A program made the translations under genes and the position numbers. The notes beneath the pieces are model-generated. The model saw nothing but the letters and a program-made list of their open reading frames with translations. It ran no database searches and was not told the origin of the DNA. A DNA stretch of 64,000 bases. Source: an uncultured Pseudomonadales bacterium. Lineage in GTDB: Bacteria; Pseudomonadota; Gammaproteobacteria; Pseudomonadales; Pseudohongiellaceae. Positions 1 through 8,197 of this stretch are shown here, piece by piece. How positions within the stretch are numbered: position 1 is the stretch's first letter; each line of letters starts with the position of its first letter. The stretch lies in assembly GCA_943842505.1 (NCBI GenBank), contig CALTDI010000016.1, positions 1 to 64,000 on the forward strand. Reading direction: 5' to 3'.

Positions 1-1
1 C

Positions 2-1553
2 ACTATTGATGAGACTGACTCAGACGCGATTGATGCTAATGCGAATCTGGCGTTTGCAGCTAATGACGTTATTACGGTTGGCTATGAATTCGACGCCACT
101 GACAACTACGCAACGGACTTCGATGCGTTGGGTGGTGCTTCGATTGTTCTAGATGATGGCGATAATGCAGTCACTATTGATGAGACTGACTCAGACGCGA
201 TTGATGGTGATGCGAATCTGGCGTTTGCAGCTAATGACGTTATTACGGTTGGCTATGAATTCGACGCCACTGACAACTACGCAACGGACTTCGATGCGTT
301 GGGTGGTGCTTCGATTGTTCTAGATGATGGCAATAATGCAGTCACTATTGATGAGACTGACTCAGACGCGATTGATGGTGATGCGAATCTGGCGTTTGCA
401 ACTAATGACGTTATTACGGTTGGCTATGAATTCGACGCCACTGACAACTACGCAACGGACTTCGATGCAGTTGGGCGGTGCTTCGATTGTTCTAGATGAT
501 GGCAATAATGCAGTCACTATTGATGAGACTGACTCAGACGCGATTGATGGTGATGCGAATCTGGCGTTTGCAACTAATGACGTTATTACGGTTGGCTATG
601 AATTCGACTCCACTGACAACTACGCAACGGACTTCGATGCGTTGGGTGGTGCTTCGATTGTTCTAGATGATACAAATAACACAGTCTCTATTGATAAAAC
701 TGATGCTCTTGCAATTATAGCTTCGGCTACATTAGGGTTCGCAGCCGGAGACGCATTAACCATCGTAGATGCGTTCGCTGCTGCGGATGACCTTGAAGAT
801 TTCACCAGCGCCAACTTAGGTGCCACAAGCAGAACATTGGACGATTCTGATAATGCAGTCACTATTGATGAGACTGACTCAGACGCGATTGATGGTGATG
901 CGAATCTGGCGTTTGCAGCTAATGACGTTATTACGGTTGGCTATGAATTCGACGCCACTGACAACTACGCAACGGACTTCGATGCGTTGGGTGGTGCTTC
1001 GATTGTTCTAGATGATGGCGATAATGCAGTCACTATTGATGAGACTGACTCAGACGTGATTGATGCTAATGCGAATCTGGCGTTTGCAGCTAATGACGTT
1101 ATTACGGTTGGCTATGAATTCGACGCCACTGACAACTACGCAACGGACTTCGATGCGTTGGGTGGTGCTTCGATTGTTCTAGATGATGGCAATAATGCAG
1201 TTACCATCGACGTAACAGATGCTGGAAACTTATCAGCGGCGTTGGCTTTCGTCGCTGGCGATACTGTAATAGTCTCCGACACGAGCGGAAATTTGGATGC
1301 TTCAGCAGCTCTTAACGCGATTGCCGGCGGAATCGACCAGATACAAGCACTTGGTGTTACTTTTGCGGCAGACACAGCCGCAAATGTTAGCAGTAACGAT
1401 AACGGTGCCCCTGACTCAAATGGAGAATGGCAATTTGATCCAAGTAACGATACGTTTACTTGGCAAGTAGGTGCTACTCTCTATAACATCGTATTGACTG
1501 GAGTCAACACCATGACAGCGGATGGATCAGGAAACATTGATGTAGTGGGGTAA
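2..1553 (+). CDS. Repetitive Asp-rich surface/adhesin-like protein, C-terminal part (5' truncated, one frame break)
   Basis: The window opens inside a long acidic protein made of nearly identical 57-residue units (each containing SIVLDDG, NAVTIDETDSD, DVITVGYEFD and DNYATDFDAL). The frame starting at base 2 is open to about base 469, where an extra base (GATGCAGTTGGG in place of GATGCGTTGGG) moves the reading to a second frame that runs to the TAA at 1553. The last ~115 residues are non-repetitive and include NGEWQFDP and LYNIVLTGVN, probably a terminal cap or export region. Composition (Asp, Ala, Thr, Asn; no Cys seen) fits secreted Ca-binding or S-layer-like repeat proteins, but no named domain is recognised. 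The gene is followed by its own terminator. True size and N-terminus lie outside the window. Function as a surface protein is inferred from composition and from the SapC-family neighbour. Confidence 0.7.
8..1208 (+). repeat. Tandem 171-bp (57-codon) coding repeats
   Basis: The marker GATGAGACTGAC recurs at 8, 179, 350, 522, 867 and 1038, giving a 171-bp period (172 across the frame break). The interval 522-867 holds two units, the second divergent and one codon longer, containing residues such as DKTDALAIIA and DDLEDFTSAN. Most units are almost identical at the nucleotide level, including synonymous sites, which points to recent duplication or gene conversion rather than selection on protein sequence alone. 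Confidence 0.9.
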
Positions 1554-1612
1554 AAAACTGAAACGTGCTTAAGCAGGCTAAAAGTTAGTGAAATTGAAGT
1601 AAAAAGAAATAC

Positions 1613-1640
1613 CCAGTCTTCTTCGGGAGGCTGGTTTTTT
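1613..1640 (+). terminator. Rho-independent terminator after the repeat protein
   Basis: A 9-bp stem (CCAGTCTTC pairing with GGAGGCTGG, two G-U pairs) closes a TTCG tetraloop and is followed by six T. It lies 60 bp after the stop codon of the repeat protein. Confidence 0.85.
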
Positions 1641-1659
1641 CGCATCTGGAGTACTAAGA

Positions 1660-1731
1660 ATGACAGACCAACAAAAACTCGCAGAATCACTTACTCAACT
1701 CTCAGAGCACTATAAAGAAGATCAAAGCTAA
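1660..1731 (+). CDS. Possible 23-residue small ORF
   Basis: An ATG preceded by GGAG at an 8-base distance opens a 23-codon frame (begins MTDQQKLAES, ends HYKEDQS). It sits directly after a terminator and before the DUF6447-type gene. It is short, hydrophilic and probably helical. It could be a remnant of a small protein or chance. No family is recognised. Confidence 0.25.
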   Translation: MTDQQKLAESLTQLSEHYKEDQS

Positions 1732-1773
1732 CCAGAGTAAGTAAGAAGACTCAGAGGCCAACTTCGTTAGAAA

Positions 1774-1806
1774 GAGTTTTGCACTATGCGGACGGTTCGC
1801 ACTTTG
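1774..1806 (+). repeat. 33-bp intergenic repeat, copy 1
   Basis: First of three copies of a 33-bp element with core TTTTGCANTATGCGGA and end GCNCNTTG. It precedes the first DUF6447-type gene. Copies 1-3 agree at 26 of 33 positions. Copy 1 differs from the other two at five positions where they agree. A short inverted pair TGCG...CGCA lies inside. Confidence 0.75.
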
Positions 1807-1862
1807 CTTTCTCAGAAGATAGAATAAGAGCTAACCAATTAGGTAAAAGAGGTAATTAAGAC

Positions 1863-2114
1863 ATGGCGACAATCACCATAGACGGCACAGAGTACGATGT
1901 AGAGACACTCTCTGACGAGTCTAAGGCTCAGCTGGGTAGTCTACAGTACGTAGACTCTGAGCTAGCACGACTTCAAGCCCAAGCGGCAGCTTTGCAAACC
2001 GCGAGAATTGCTTACGGGCGAGCGTTAAAGGAGACGCTAGAAGAAGGCAAGACGTCGGAAGTAGACGAAGTCAATATTGAAGGACTGGGGGACTCAATCC
2101 AGTTCGATGATTAG
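1863..2114 (+). CDS. Small DUF6447-family-like protein (copy 1)
   Basis: This 83-residue protein begins MATITIDGTEYDVETLSDE and continues with a helical segment (QLGSLQYVDSELARLQAQAA, ALQTARIAYGRAL) and an acidic tail (EVNIEGLGDSIQFDD). The N-terminal beta strand plus KAQLxSLQxVDxE helix matches the small family I know as DUF6447, whose function is unknown. It is a paralogue of the 62-residue protein at 4222-4410, which lacks the acidic tail. GTAATTAAGAC precedes the ATG, so the ribosome site is weak. A terminator follows at 2148-2176. Proximity to the repeat protein, SapC and an oxygenase remnant suggests a role in surface-protein production; that is inference. Confidence 0.75.
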   Translation: MATITIDGTEYDVETLSDESKAQLGSLQYVDSELARLQAQAAALQTARIAYGRALKETLEEGKTSEVDEVNIEGLGDSIQFDD

Positions 2115-2147
2115 AAAGGTAAACGAGAGTTATTGAAAACACCAAGA

Positions 2148-2176
2148 GGCTAGCCCTTAACGGGGCTGGCTTTTTT
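2148..2176 (+). terminator. Rho-independent terminator after DUF6447 copy 1
   Basis: An 8-bp stem (GCTAGCCC against GGGCTGGC, one T-G pair) with a TTAAC-type loop is followed by six T. The loop TTAAC and the closing GGCTGGCTTTTTT are shared with other terminators in this region. Confidence 0.85.
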
Positions 2177-2184
2177 GTACGTGG

Positions 2185-2217
2185 GTGTTTTGCAGTATGC
2201 GGATGGTTTGCGCGTTG
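2185..2217 (+). repeat. 33-bp intergenic repeat, copy 2
   Basis: Second copy of the 33-bp element, starting 8 bp after the T-run of the terminator at 2148-2176. It contains TGCAGTATGCGGATGG. It differs from copy 3 at three positions. Confidence 0.8.
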
Positions 2218-2500
2218 TTTGGATTTGGTTTGATCATGGTACGGGGTTTGGCTCGGTAGTGATTTGGTTACCGGGTTGTTTGGTTGGTTTGGTTTGGTGT
2301 GGCTGACCGGGTTGTTTACGAAGTGCGATGTGTTCGGGGTGTGGCTGGGTGATAGTTGTAGGCTTCGTGATTCAGGGTTGAACTAAGTGCGATGTGGATG
2401 GGTGGTAGCTGAATTTCGTTTGGGTGCGATGCAGTCGGGGTATAGCTGGGTTTGGTGCGACGTGGTCGGGGTATGGCTGGTTTCAAGTGATGCAGATTGA
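2218..2500 (+). repeat. G/T-rich region with degenerate short repeats
   Basis: The + strand is strongly enriched in G and T with few C or A. Degenerate units begin GTGCGATG or similar at about 2323, 2387, 2424 and 2455 and continue toward CGGGGTATGGCTGG. Spacings are irregular (64, 37, 31). No coding frame or recognised RNA is seen. From 2501 to 2715 nothing can be assigned apart from A/T-rich sequence. Confidence 0.5.
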
Positions 2501-2715
2501 AGGTGTCGGTAAAAAAAGAGTGTTTTTTGACCTGATTTTGAGACTTGTACGGAAACTTTTTTGTGTCATTTTGTATCTAAAAAAATAGGGCAGTAAAAAA
2601 ATTAAATGTTTTAAATCAATTGGTTAATAGTTACACAAACATGTTTCTTACAGTTGGCTAAGTATCTGTAAGTTTTGCATTTTGCTTGCTCGACAAACGG
2701 AAATAATGGCTTTAA

Positions 2716-2997
2716 ATAAGTGTTGGCTCTGAAAAAGAGCTGGCCAGCACGCTGGTCTCCTTCTATATAAACATTCCTGATAAAATTCAAGGGAATCAGG
2801 GATCGCTCGTAGTCTCTATGTCGGATGAAGAACACGATAGCGATAAAACTAGCAAGGTTATCAGGCCAGAAACTGGAGATTTATGTCTTTTCCCAGCATC
2901 GCTTCAGCATAATACAATCCCTTTTCAGTCCAGCGAAAAAAGAATTGTTTTAGCATTCGATTTGCTGCCACGAACTACCGCTACAATAGGAAAATAA
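2716..2997 (+). pseudogene. Truncated 2OG-Fe(II) oxygenase (C-terminal remnant)
   Basis: An open frame after a stop codon encodes about 93 residues. It includes LVSFYINIPDKIQGNQGS, a linker, then VIRPETGDLCLFPASLQH, NTIPFQ and KRIVLAFDLLP. This matches the end of small 2OG-Fe(II) oxygenases of the 2OG-FeII_Oxy_5 type: the PxxGxLxLFPxxLxH block supplies the distal iron-binding His and the R near IVLAF binds 2-oxoglutarate. The proximal HxD half and N-terminus are missing; upstream sequence has stops in all frames. The only ATG inside (2818) would give 59 residues. It ends 51 bp before sapC. It is most likely a dead gene fragment, formerly part of the SapC/DUF6447 group. Confidence 0.65.
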
Positions 2998-3048
2998 GGG
3001 TACGGCGCAGCCTGATCCCCAATAGCCAAATAACCACAAGGAAAGCAC

Positions 3049-3843
3049 ATGCCAGAATTCGCAGCCATTACCCCTGAACGCCATGCGAAAAAAGTGTGGA
3101 AGCGTGTCACTGATTACGCATTTGTCGCCGAGGACACCGGCATCCCATTGGTGGGCGCCGAGCTGAGTAAGGCGGCATTGGCGATGCCTATCGGCTTTAT
3201 GAAGATTGACGCCGGTTACCAGTTGTTCGCGATGACTTCGCTGCAACCCGGAACGAACCTGTACGTGGCGCCGGACGGAATGTGGCTAGCCGGCTACATC
3301 CCCGCCGCCCTGCGAGGGTACCCGTTTCGATTGCTGAAGCCTGAAAATGCTGAGAAATCGATACTGTGCATCAACGAAGCCAGCGGGCTGGTGGTGGAGA
3401 GTGAGGAAGACGGAAACGCTTTCTTCAACGATCAAGACCAGCCGACTCAGGCAATCAAGGACATCCTTAATTTCCTCATCGAAGTAGAGGCTAGCCGGGC
3501 TCTCACCCAGAGGGCCGTGAATGCGCTGGCCGACGCCGGTCTCATCACGCCGTGGGAGATCAACCTCAAGCAGGGTGAGAAAGTCATGCCGGTGGAGGGC
3601 CTATTTCGCATTGACGAGGCTGCTTTGAACAAAATAGATGATGAGGATTTTCTGGCAGTACGCAAGGCGGGCGGTTTGGCCTTAGCTTACGCACAACTTT
3701 TGTCGATGAACCAACTTACCGTGCTAGAGCGCTTGGGCAAGTTACGAGGACAGATCCTCGAGCAGCAGGCAGCGGCCGCTGAGGTTTCCAACCTAACCGG
3801 GTTTTCCCTTTCCGAGGACGAAGGGTCGCTAATGTTTGATTGA
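3049..3843 (+). CDS. SapC family protein
   Basis: This 264-residue protein matches the SapC family (named after the Campylobacter fetus S-layer locus). Visible family features are an early PLVGAELSKAAL-type segment, ALAMPIGF, a central GMWLAGYIPAALRGYPF followed by CINEASGL, and a late helical half ending with FxxIDEAALNKID and a Leu/Ala-rich region. No signal peptide or transmembrane segment is apparent, suggesting a cytoplasmic role. AAGGA lies 8 bases before the ATG, supporting this start. It is alone between the oxygenase remnant and a terminator. Biochemical function is unknown in the family; association with surface-layer proteins comes from genomic context. The repeat protein 1.5 kb upstream is a candidate partner by inference. 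Confidence 0.85.
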   Translation: MPEFAAITPERHAKKVWKRVTDYAFVAEDTGIPLVGAELSKAALAMPIGFMKIDAGYQLFAMTSLQPGTNLYVAPDGMWLAGYIPAALRGYPFRLLKPENAEKSILCINEASGLVVESEEDGNAFFNDQDQPTQAIKDILNFLIEVEASRALTQRAVNALADAGLITPWEINLKQGEKVMPVEGLFRIDEAALNKIDDEDFLAVRKAGGLALAYAQLLSMNQLTVLERLGKLRGQILEQQAAAAEVSNLTGFSLSEDEGSLMFD

Positions 3844-3867
3844 GGTGGATATTGGTGAAGTAATAGA

Positions 3868-3897
3868 AGCCAGCTCTTAACGCAGTTGGCTTTTTTT
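3868..3897 (+). terminator. Rho-independent terminator after SapC
   Basis: AGCCAGCT pairs with AGTTGGCT (one G-T pair) around a short loop containing TTAACG, followed by seven T. The left arm and TTAACG loop recur at 4014-4039 and resemble the terminator at 2148-2176. Confidence 0.85.
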
Positions 3898-3906
3898 ATG
3901 GGGGGG

Positions 3907-3939
3907 GTGTTTTGCAGTATGCGGATAGTTCGCACGTTG
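3907..3939 (+). repeat. 33-bp intergenic repeat, copy 3
   Basis: Third copy of the 33-bp element, 9 bp after the T-run of the SapC terminator. It overlaps the end of a run of seven G at 3901-3907. Downstream sequence to about 4010 again has GTGCGG/GTGCGAGG-type motifs like those at 2320-2490, so the downstream G/T-rich stretch is duplicated as well. Confidence 0.8.
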
Positions 3940-4013
3940 GGTGCGGTGTAGCCGCGTACTAGCTCGGTGCAATGGTTCGGGTGTTGGTGCGAGGTGCAAC
4001 GCATTCAGTGTAA

Positions 4014-4039
4014 AGCCAGCTCTTAACGGGGTTTGGGCT
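4014..4039 (+). terminator. Terminator-like hairpin without T-run (duplicate 3' module)
   Basis: AGCCAGCTCTTAACGGGG followed by TTTGGGCT repeats the left arm and loop of the SapC terminator but ends in CCCC instead of T. It looks like a decayed copy. The remaining gap to 4221 holds only A/T-rich sequence, presumably with the promoter of the next gene; none is clear enough to mark. Confidence 0.45.
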
Positions 4040-4221
4040 CCCCAGGGTTTGCTAGACACCAAATAGCCCTAAATAGTATTCCTCAAAGGCAGCGAAAAAT
4101 ATAAGTATGGTGTAAAATCTGCCCATGTAGATTTTCAATTAAAGAAAATACTATCCCAAGGCGCGGGCATAGATCCTGGCCGGCGTCAGTTATCAATCAA
4201 TAGAAACGAATAGGAAAACCG

Positions 4222-4410
4222 ATGGCTAAAATCACAATAGACGAAAAGGAATACGAAACAGATGATATGTCTGATGAGGCTAAAGCGCAGCTGCAGTCCT
4301 TGCAATTCGTTGACAATGAGGTTGCAAGAGAACAAGCGAAGACAGCAGCACTGCAGACTGCCAGAAATGCCTACGCCCAGGCTCTACAGAAAGCATTGAA
4401 AAGCGAGTAA
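4222..4410 (+). CDS. Small DUF6447-family-like protein (copy 2)
   Basis: This 62-residue protein begins MAKITIDEKEYETDDMSDE and continues KAQLQSLQFVDNEVAREQ and TAALQTARNAYAQALQKAL. It is clearly homologous to the 83-residue protein at 1863-2114, with the same strand-helix-helix plan, but it stops where the other has an acidic extension. AGGAAA lies upstream of the ATG. The function of the family is unknown. Two copies flanking a SapC gene suggest a dosage or specialisation effect within a surface-protein locus (inference). Confidence 0.75.
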   Translation: MAKITIDEKEYETDDMSDEAKAQLQSLQFVDNEVAREQAKTAALQTARNAYAQALQKALKSE

Positions 4411-4445
4411 TAAGGCGCGCCCAACCGGCCGGTTGATGTGTTTGT

Positions 4446-4473
4446 TTATGCGAGAGCCGCAGTTTTCGCATAA
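4446..4473 (+). terminator. Hairpin after DUF6447 copy 2
   Basis: TTATGCGA pairs with TCGCATAA (8 bp) around a 12-base loop, 35 bp after the stop codon. There is no following T-run, so termination is uncertain. The palindrome AACCGGCCGGTT precedes it. Confidence 0.35.
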
Positions 4474-4586
4474 GCGCCTGTCTCGAAGACTAGTAGAAAC
4501 CGACTTGCCTAGAACTATATTGAGATAGACATCGACTAAGTAATACAGGATCAGCAGGCAGTAACGTGAACGTGAGGAGTATTGGA

Positions 4587-5339
4587 ATGAAATCACAGCG
4601 AATAAGGGTGATGAGGTGTTTTTCCTCAGCATTGCTTGGTTGTTGGGCGCTCGCACCGATATCCGTTCTAGCACAGGATGCCCCTGGGTCAGTTGATGAC
4701 AGTTCTCAAGGCCCTAACATTGTTCGAGGAAGTAGAGAACACTGCTGGCGCAAATAATAGCCCCGACAGGCCTGTTAGAGAGGCTAGGGGCTACTACATC
4801 AGAGCCGGAGTTTACCCTAATTGGAACCTCAAGAATTGGTAGCGATTTATACGGCGATGGTCAAACACAAGAGTGGCGAGATATTGTTAGTAGAAGCAAA
4901 GCCTAGCGAGAACACTGCCATCCAGGATCATATCGACTATTCTATCGTCGATATTGCGGCGGGGGGCCATTTCTGTTCGTTATCCAAGCAATAATCCCTG
5001 TGTAGAATTTAGTGATCGTGGCGTCCGTTGTAAGGCCTCAGGCAATATCGCCGAGCTGGTGTTAGCCACCGGGGGAGCCACTGCCATCAATAAACCCTGC
5101 GCTGATTAATCGCAATGAAGATGGGAACGACTCCGGCGAAGAGCTCGATGATTTAAACACTGAGCCAGCAAACCCATTTGAAGCATTACGAAACGCTCAG
5201 AGTGGGCGAGCGGTTGGCGCGCAGGGTGGAGATACAACGAGCGGCGGATTCACTCCGCGGCGAATAAGCCCCGAAGACGTGCCCGCAGGTATGCGTGTTA
5301 TTACAACACCCTTTGGCGATCGTTTGGGTCGAACAATAA
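4587..5339 (+). pseudogene. Secreted protein of unknown family, broken by six frame shifts
   Basis: GAGGAG lies 7 bases before the ATG. The start encodes a signal peptide (CFSSALLGCWALAPISVLAQ). Reading then has to move forward one base near 4716, 4788, 4904, 4962, 5073 and 5327. The reconstructed product contains LTLFEEVENTAGANN, PEFTLIGTSRIGSDLYGDG, ENTAIQDHIDYSIVDIAAGG, SVRYPSNNPCVEF, CKASGNIAELVLATG, NPFEALRNA, then PEDVPAGMRVITTPFGDRL and VEQ before the stop. The middle resembles a LysM-adjacent or pilus-stabilising type periplasmic protein, but no family can be named with certainty. Each break is a single extra base, four of them in runs of G. Either the gene is decayed or the sequence holds insertion errors; the conserved reading across segments favours an intact gene until recently. 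Confidence 0.6.
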
Positions 5340-5374
5340 GGCGCTCTACTAAATTCACTTTCGAGCAATGTTAC

Positions 5375-6233
5375 GTGCAAGACGAAAGGCCCCTCAATCT
5401 GTTCAGTATCTATAGTCTGCTTCAATTCAAGTGAAATTGAATTACGAGCTCTCATCTCATCCTTAGTCACTACGGTGGAGAAACTAAGAGCTTCTTATGT
5501 GGGTAGCACAATTACCCGTCTTCTTGATTGATAACTCGGAGAATCCGCAACTCTCATTAGAGGTCTTCGCGGACTTTTCGGACCGATTGCATGCTCAAGA
5601 AATAGAGTTAAGACTAGTTCAAGGTCATGGAAATGTGGGTTACGGGAAAGGGCACAACTTAATTTTGAACAGGATTGAAAGTAGGTATCACCTAATACTT
5701 AATCCAGACATTCAACTTGATGAGGATTGCCTGACGGAAGGAATCACCCACTTCGAAAGCAATGGGGATGTCGTTCTCGCTAGCCCCTTCGCACAATACG
5801 AAAATGGCGTGAAGCAGCACTTGTGCAAAACGTATCCATCGGTACTGACATTTTTTGTTCGAGGCTTCCTGCCGCAAGGCTTGAGGGCCCTGTTTAGCAA
5901 AACGAATAGCAAAGTACGAGATGCACGGTCTTACGGACAGAGACGCTAGCACGGATATTCCTATCGTAAGCGGCTGCTTCATGTTGTGCCTCTCGGATGC
6001 TTTGATACGTGCTAAGGGTTTCGATGAGGCTTATTTTCTCTATTTCGAAGATTTCGATCTCTCATTGCGTATGGGCGAATTTGGACGCTTAGATTATGTG
6101 CCCGCAATGCGGGATTGAACACGCTGGTGGTCACGCCGCACGAAAAGGGTTCTCTCACCTGCGAATGTTCATGCAGTCGGGATTTCGATTCTTTAATACG
6201 CATGGCTGGCGTTTCTTTCGACAAGCAGGATAA
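5375..6233 (+). pseudogene. GT2-family glycosyltransferase (rhamnosyltransferase-like), frame-broken
   Basis: Four +1 shifts (near 5392, 5510, 5905 and 6112) join into one protein of about 285 residues, the usual length of WbbL-type rhamnosyltransferases. It has N-terminal SVSIVCFNSSE, IDNSENP, HGNVGYGKGHN, the metal-binding LNPDIQLDED (DxD-like), IPIVSGCFMLC, then GFDEAYFLYFEDFDLSLR (catalytic ED) and C-terminal RIEHAGGHAARK. The start is taken as GTG 5375 because only it reaches the conserved SVSIV block with a single shift in CCCC. It would add a sugar, probably rhamnose, to a surface glycan using dTDP-rhamnose made by the rml genes downstream. The epimerase begins 16 bp later, so the two were probably co-transcribed. 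Confidence 0.75.
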
Positions 6234-6249
6234 TCTCTGCATAGTGATC

Positions 6250-7294
6250 ATGAAATTAGTCAGGGTACGCGGCCTGGAGTCTTTGAAATCAACGAATCGA
6301 GAAAAAAAACTACTAGTCACGGGAGCAACTGGCTTCGTGGGGCAGGCGTTATGCCGCACTGGTGTTGCCGGGGGACTGGAATGTAAGGGCGCTTATACGC
6401 AGCCCTTTACAGCGACAGGACTTGCCCATCGAGCTTCGCGATCAAGCGGTGCTTGCGGATCTGTTGGATACTGAGAGCCTCTCCAATGCCTGTGACTCGA
6501 TCCACACCATTCTGCACTTGGCGGGCGAGGCTCACGTTGGCAACGAGCACAAGCAGCCATCAACCCATTCAATCGTAGTTACGGCAGAGAACCTGCTCAC
6601 CGCAGCCCTGCAGGCGGGTGTGCGTAGAATCGTGTTCCTAAGCAGCAGTCTCGCCGAATCGGCTGCATCCGGCGTCGGTGATGTAACCGCCTACGGCAAG
6701 GCCAAACTCGCCGCCGAGGCGCTATTCTCCAATGCCTGTATAAAAGGTGAGATCGAAACTGTGATCCTGCGGCCCGTGAATGTGTATGGAGCGGGAATGA
6801 AGGGGAATATCGCCAGCATGATATCCATGATAGCTGGAGGACGCCTACCGCCGCTTCCGAGCATAGCTGGCAGGATATCTCTGTTGGGAGTCCAGGACCT
6901 TGTTCAGGCCATCATTCTAGCGATGAATTCAGAGAATATGAATGGCCGCACCTTCATGATCACCGACGGGCAAGCGTATTCGATAAGTGAGATCGAGGCC
7001 GCAATCTATCAAGTTTTAGGGAAAACTGCGCCGACATGGCGCACGCCAGCTGTGATATTATATGCAGCCTCAGTAGTAGCTGGCTTGCTCAGTAAAGCTG
7101 GTCTCAGACAGGGCAGCATTAGCGCTCGAACCTATCGAAATTTGATGAATGATAACCTGTTCGACAATGCGCCAATCTGCAAGGAATTAGGCTTCGAGCC
7201 TTCAATCGATCTGTACGATGCGCTTCCGGAAATTGTCGAAAATATTATAAGCACCAGCGAAAAGCAAAATAAGAGCCAGACGAGAACAAAATGA
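6250..7294 (+). pseudogene. NAD-dependent epimerase/dehydratase (SDR), one frame break
   Basis: An extended SDR protein of about 345 residues. The N-terminal NAD-binding LLVTGATGFVGQAL lies in the first frame; from about 6357 (one extra base near CGCACTGG) the rest continues in the second frame to TGA 7294. HLAGEAHVGNE, IVFLSSS and the catalytic AYGKAKLAAE (YxxxK) follow, then ILRPVNVYG. This fits the UDP-glucose 4-epimerase/WcaG-like family acting on a nucleotide sugar; substrate not predictable. The last ~60 residues include a hydrophobic ILYAASVVAGLL, also seen in O-antigen cluster epimerases. The stop overlaps the rmlA start (ATGA), so it belongs to the rhamnose operon. Confidence 0.75.
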
Positions 7295-8166
7295 CCAAAG
7301 GAATAATCCTCGCCGGAGGCAGCGGCAGCCGCCTGCACCCTATGACAATGGTAGTCAGCAAACAGCTCATGCCAGTGTATGACAAGCCTATGATCTATTA
7401 CCCACTGTCGACGCTTATGCAGGCGGGCATTCGCGAGATACTCATCATCACAACTCCCGAAGATGCCGATGCGTATCAGGCGCTGCTGGGAGACGGTAAG
7501 AAGTGGGGGCTGAATATCTGCTACCGGCAGCAGCCGGAGCCGGAGGGCCTGGCTCAGGCATTCCTGATTGGTGAGGAATTCATCGGCGATAGCCGCGTCT
7601 GCCTGGTGTTGGGCGACAACATCTTCTATGGCAATCGCATCGAGGACACGCTCAAGAATGCGGTCGATCAGAAGGAGGGCGCCAGCGTCTTCGCCTACTA
7701 CGTAAACGATCCCGAGCGTTATGGCGTGGTGGAGTTGGACGAGCAGAACAACGCCATCGGCCTGGAAGAGAAGCCGAAAAGCCCGAAGTCGCATTACGCG
7801 GTTACCGGCCTTTATATGTACGATAACGACGTCGTCGATATCGCCAAGTCTATCAAGCCATCGGCGCGAGGGGAGTTGGAGATAACGGACGTTAACAAGG
7901 TCTATCTCCAGCGCGGAGCGCTGAAGGTAGAGCTGTTCGATCGCGGCACGGCCTGGCTGGATACTGGAACCATACAATCTTTGTTAGACGCTGCGAACTT
8001 TATTCGGGTGTTGGAAGAGAGGCAGGGATTGAAGATTGGCTGTCCGGAAGAGATCGCCTACCGGCAGAAGTTTATCGACGGCAGCCAACTCACGAGTTTG
8101 GCGAAATCGTTGGGTAAGAGTGGCTACGGCCAGTATCTTCTTCAACTCCTTAAGCACAGACATTGA
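7291..8166 (+). CDS. rmlA: Glucose-1-phosphate thymidylyltransferase RmlA
   Basis: Catalyses glucose-1-phosphate + dTTP to dTDP-glucose, the first step to dTDP-L-rhamnose. The 291 residues match the short RmlA class. Seen are the nucleotide-binding [11 protein letters not shown] near residue 9, [24 protein letters not shown] (metal-binding D), [25 protein letters not shown] and [12 protein letters not shown]. The ATG overlaps the stop of the upstream epimerase, implying coupled translation. rmlC follows after 31 bp. Cytoplasmic enzyme; family members are commonly inhibited by dTDP-rhamnose. Confidence 0.95.
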   Translation: MTKGIILAGGSGSRLHPMTMVVSKQLMPVYDKPMIYYPLSTLMQAGIREILIITTPEDADAYQALLGDGKKWGLNICYRQQPEPEGLAQAFLIGEEFIGDSRVCLVLGDNIFYGNRIEDTLKNAVDQKEGASVFAYYVNDPERYGVVELDEQNNAIGLEEKPKSPKSHYAVTGLYMYDNDVVDIAKSIKPSARGELEITDVNKVYLQRGALKVELFDRGTAWLDTGTIQSLLDAANFIRVLEERQGLKIGCPEEIAYRQKFIDGSQLTSLAKSLGKSGYGQYLLQLLKHRH

Positions 8167-8197
8167 ACCAGGAATCCGGGCGGGAAGTTAAACTCCC

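Noticed and set aside
1-1208. Regular direct repeats at the window start as a possible CRISPR array
   Set aside because: Period 171 bp, fully coding, no unique spacers of constant length.
2611-3246. Minus-strand frames of 61-98 codons between DUF6447 and SapC
   Set aside because: They overlap the oxygenase remnant and SapC on the other strand, with no family features.
7132-7977. 281-codon frame on the minus strand over rmlA
   Set aside because: It lies antisense to clearly conserved rmlA and shows no recognised family; a shadow frame.
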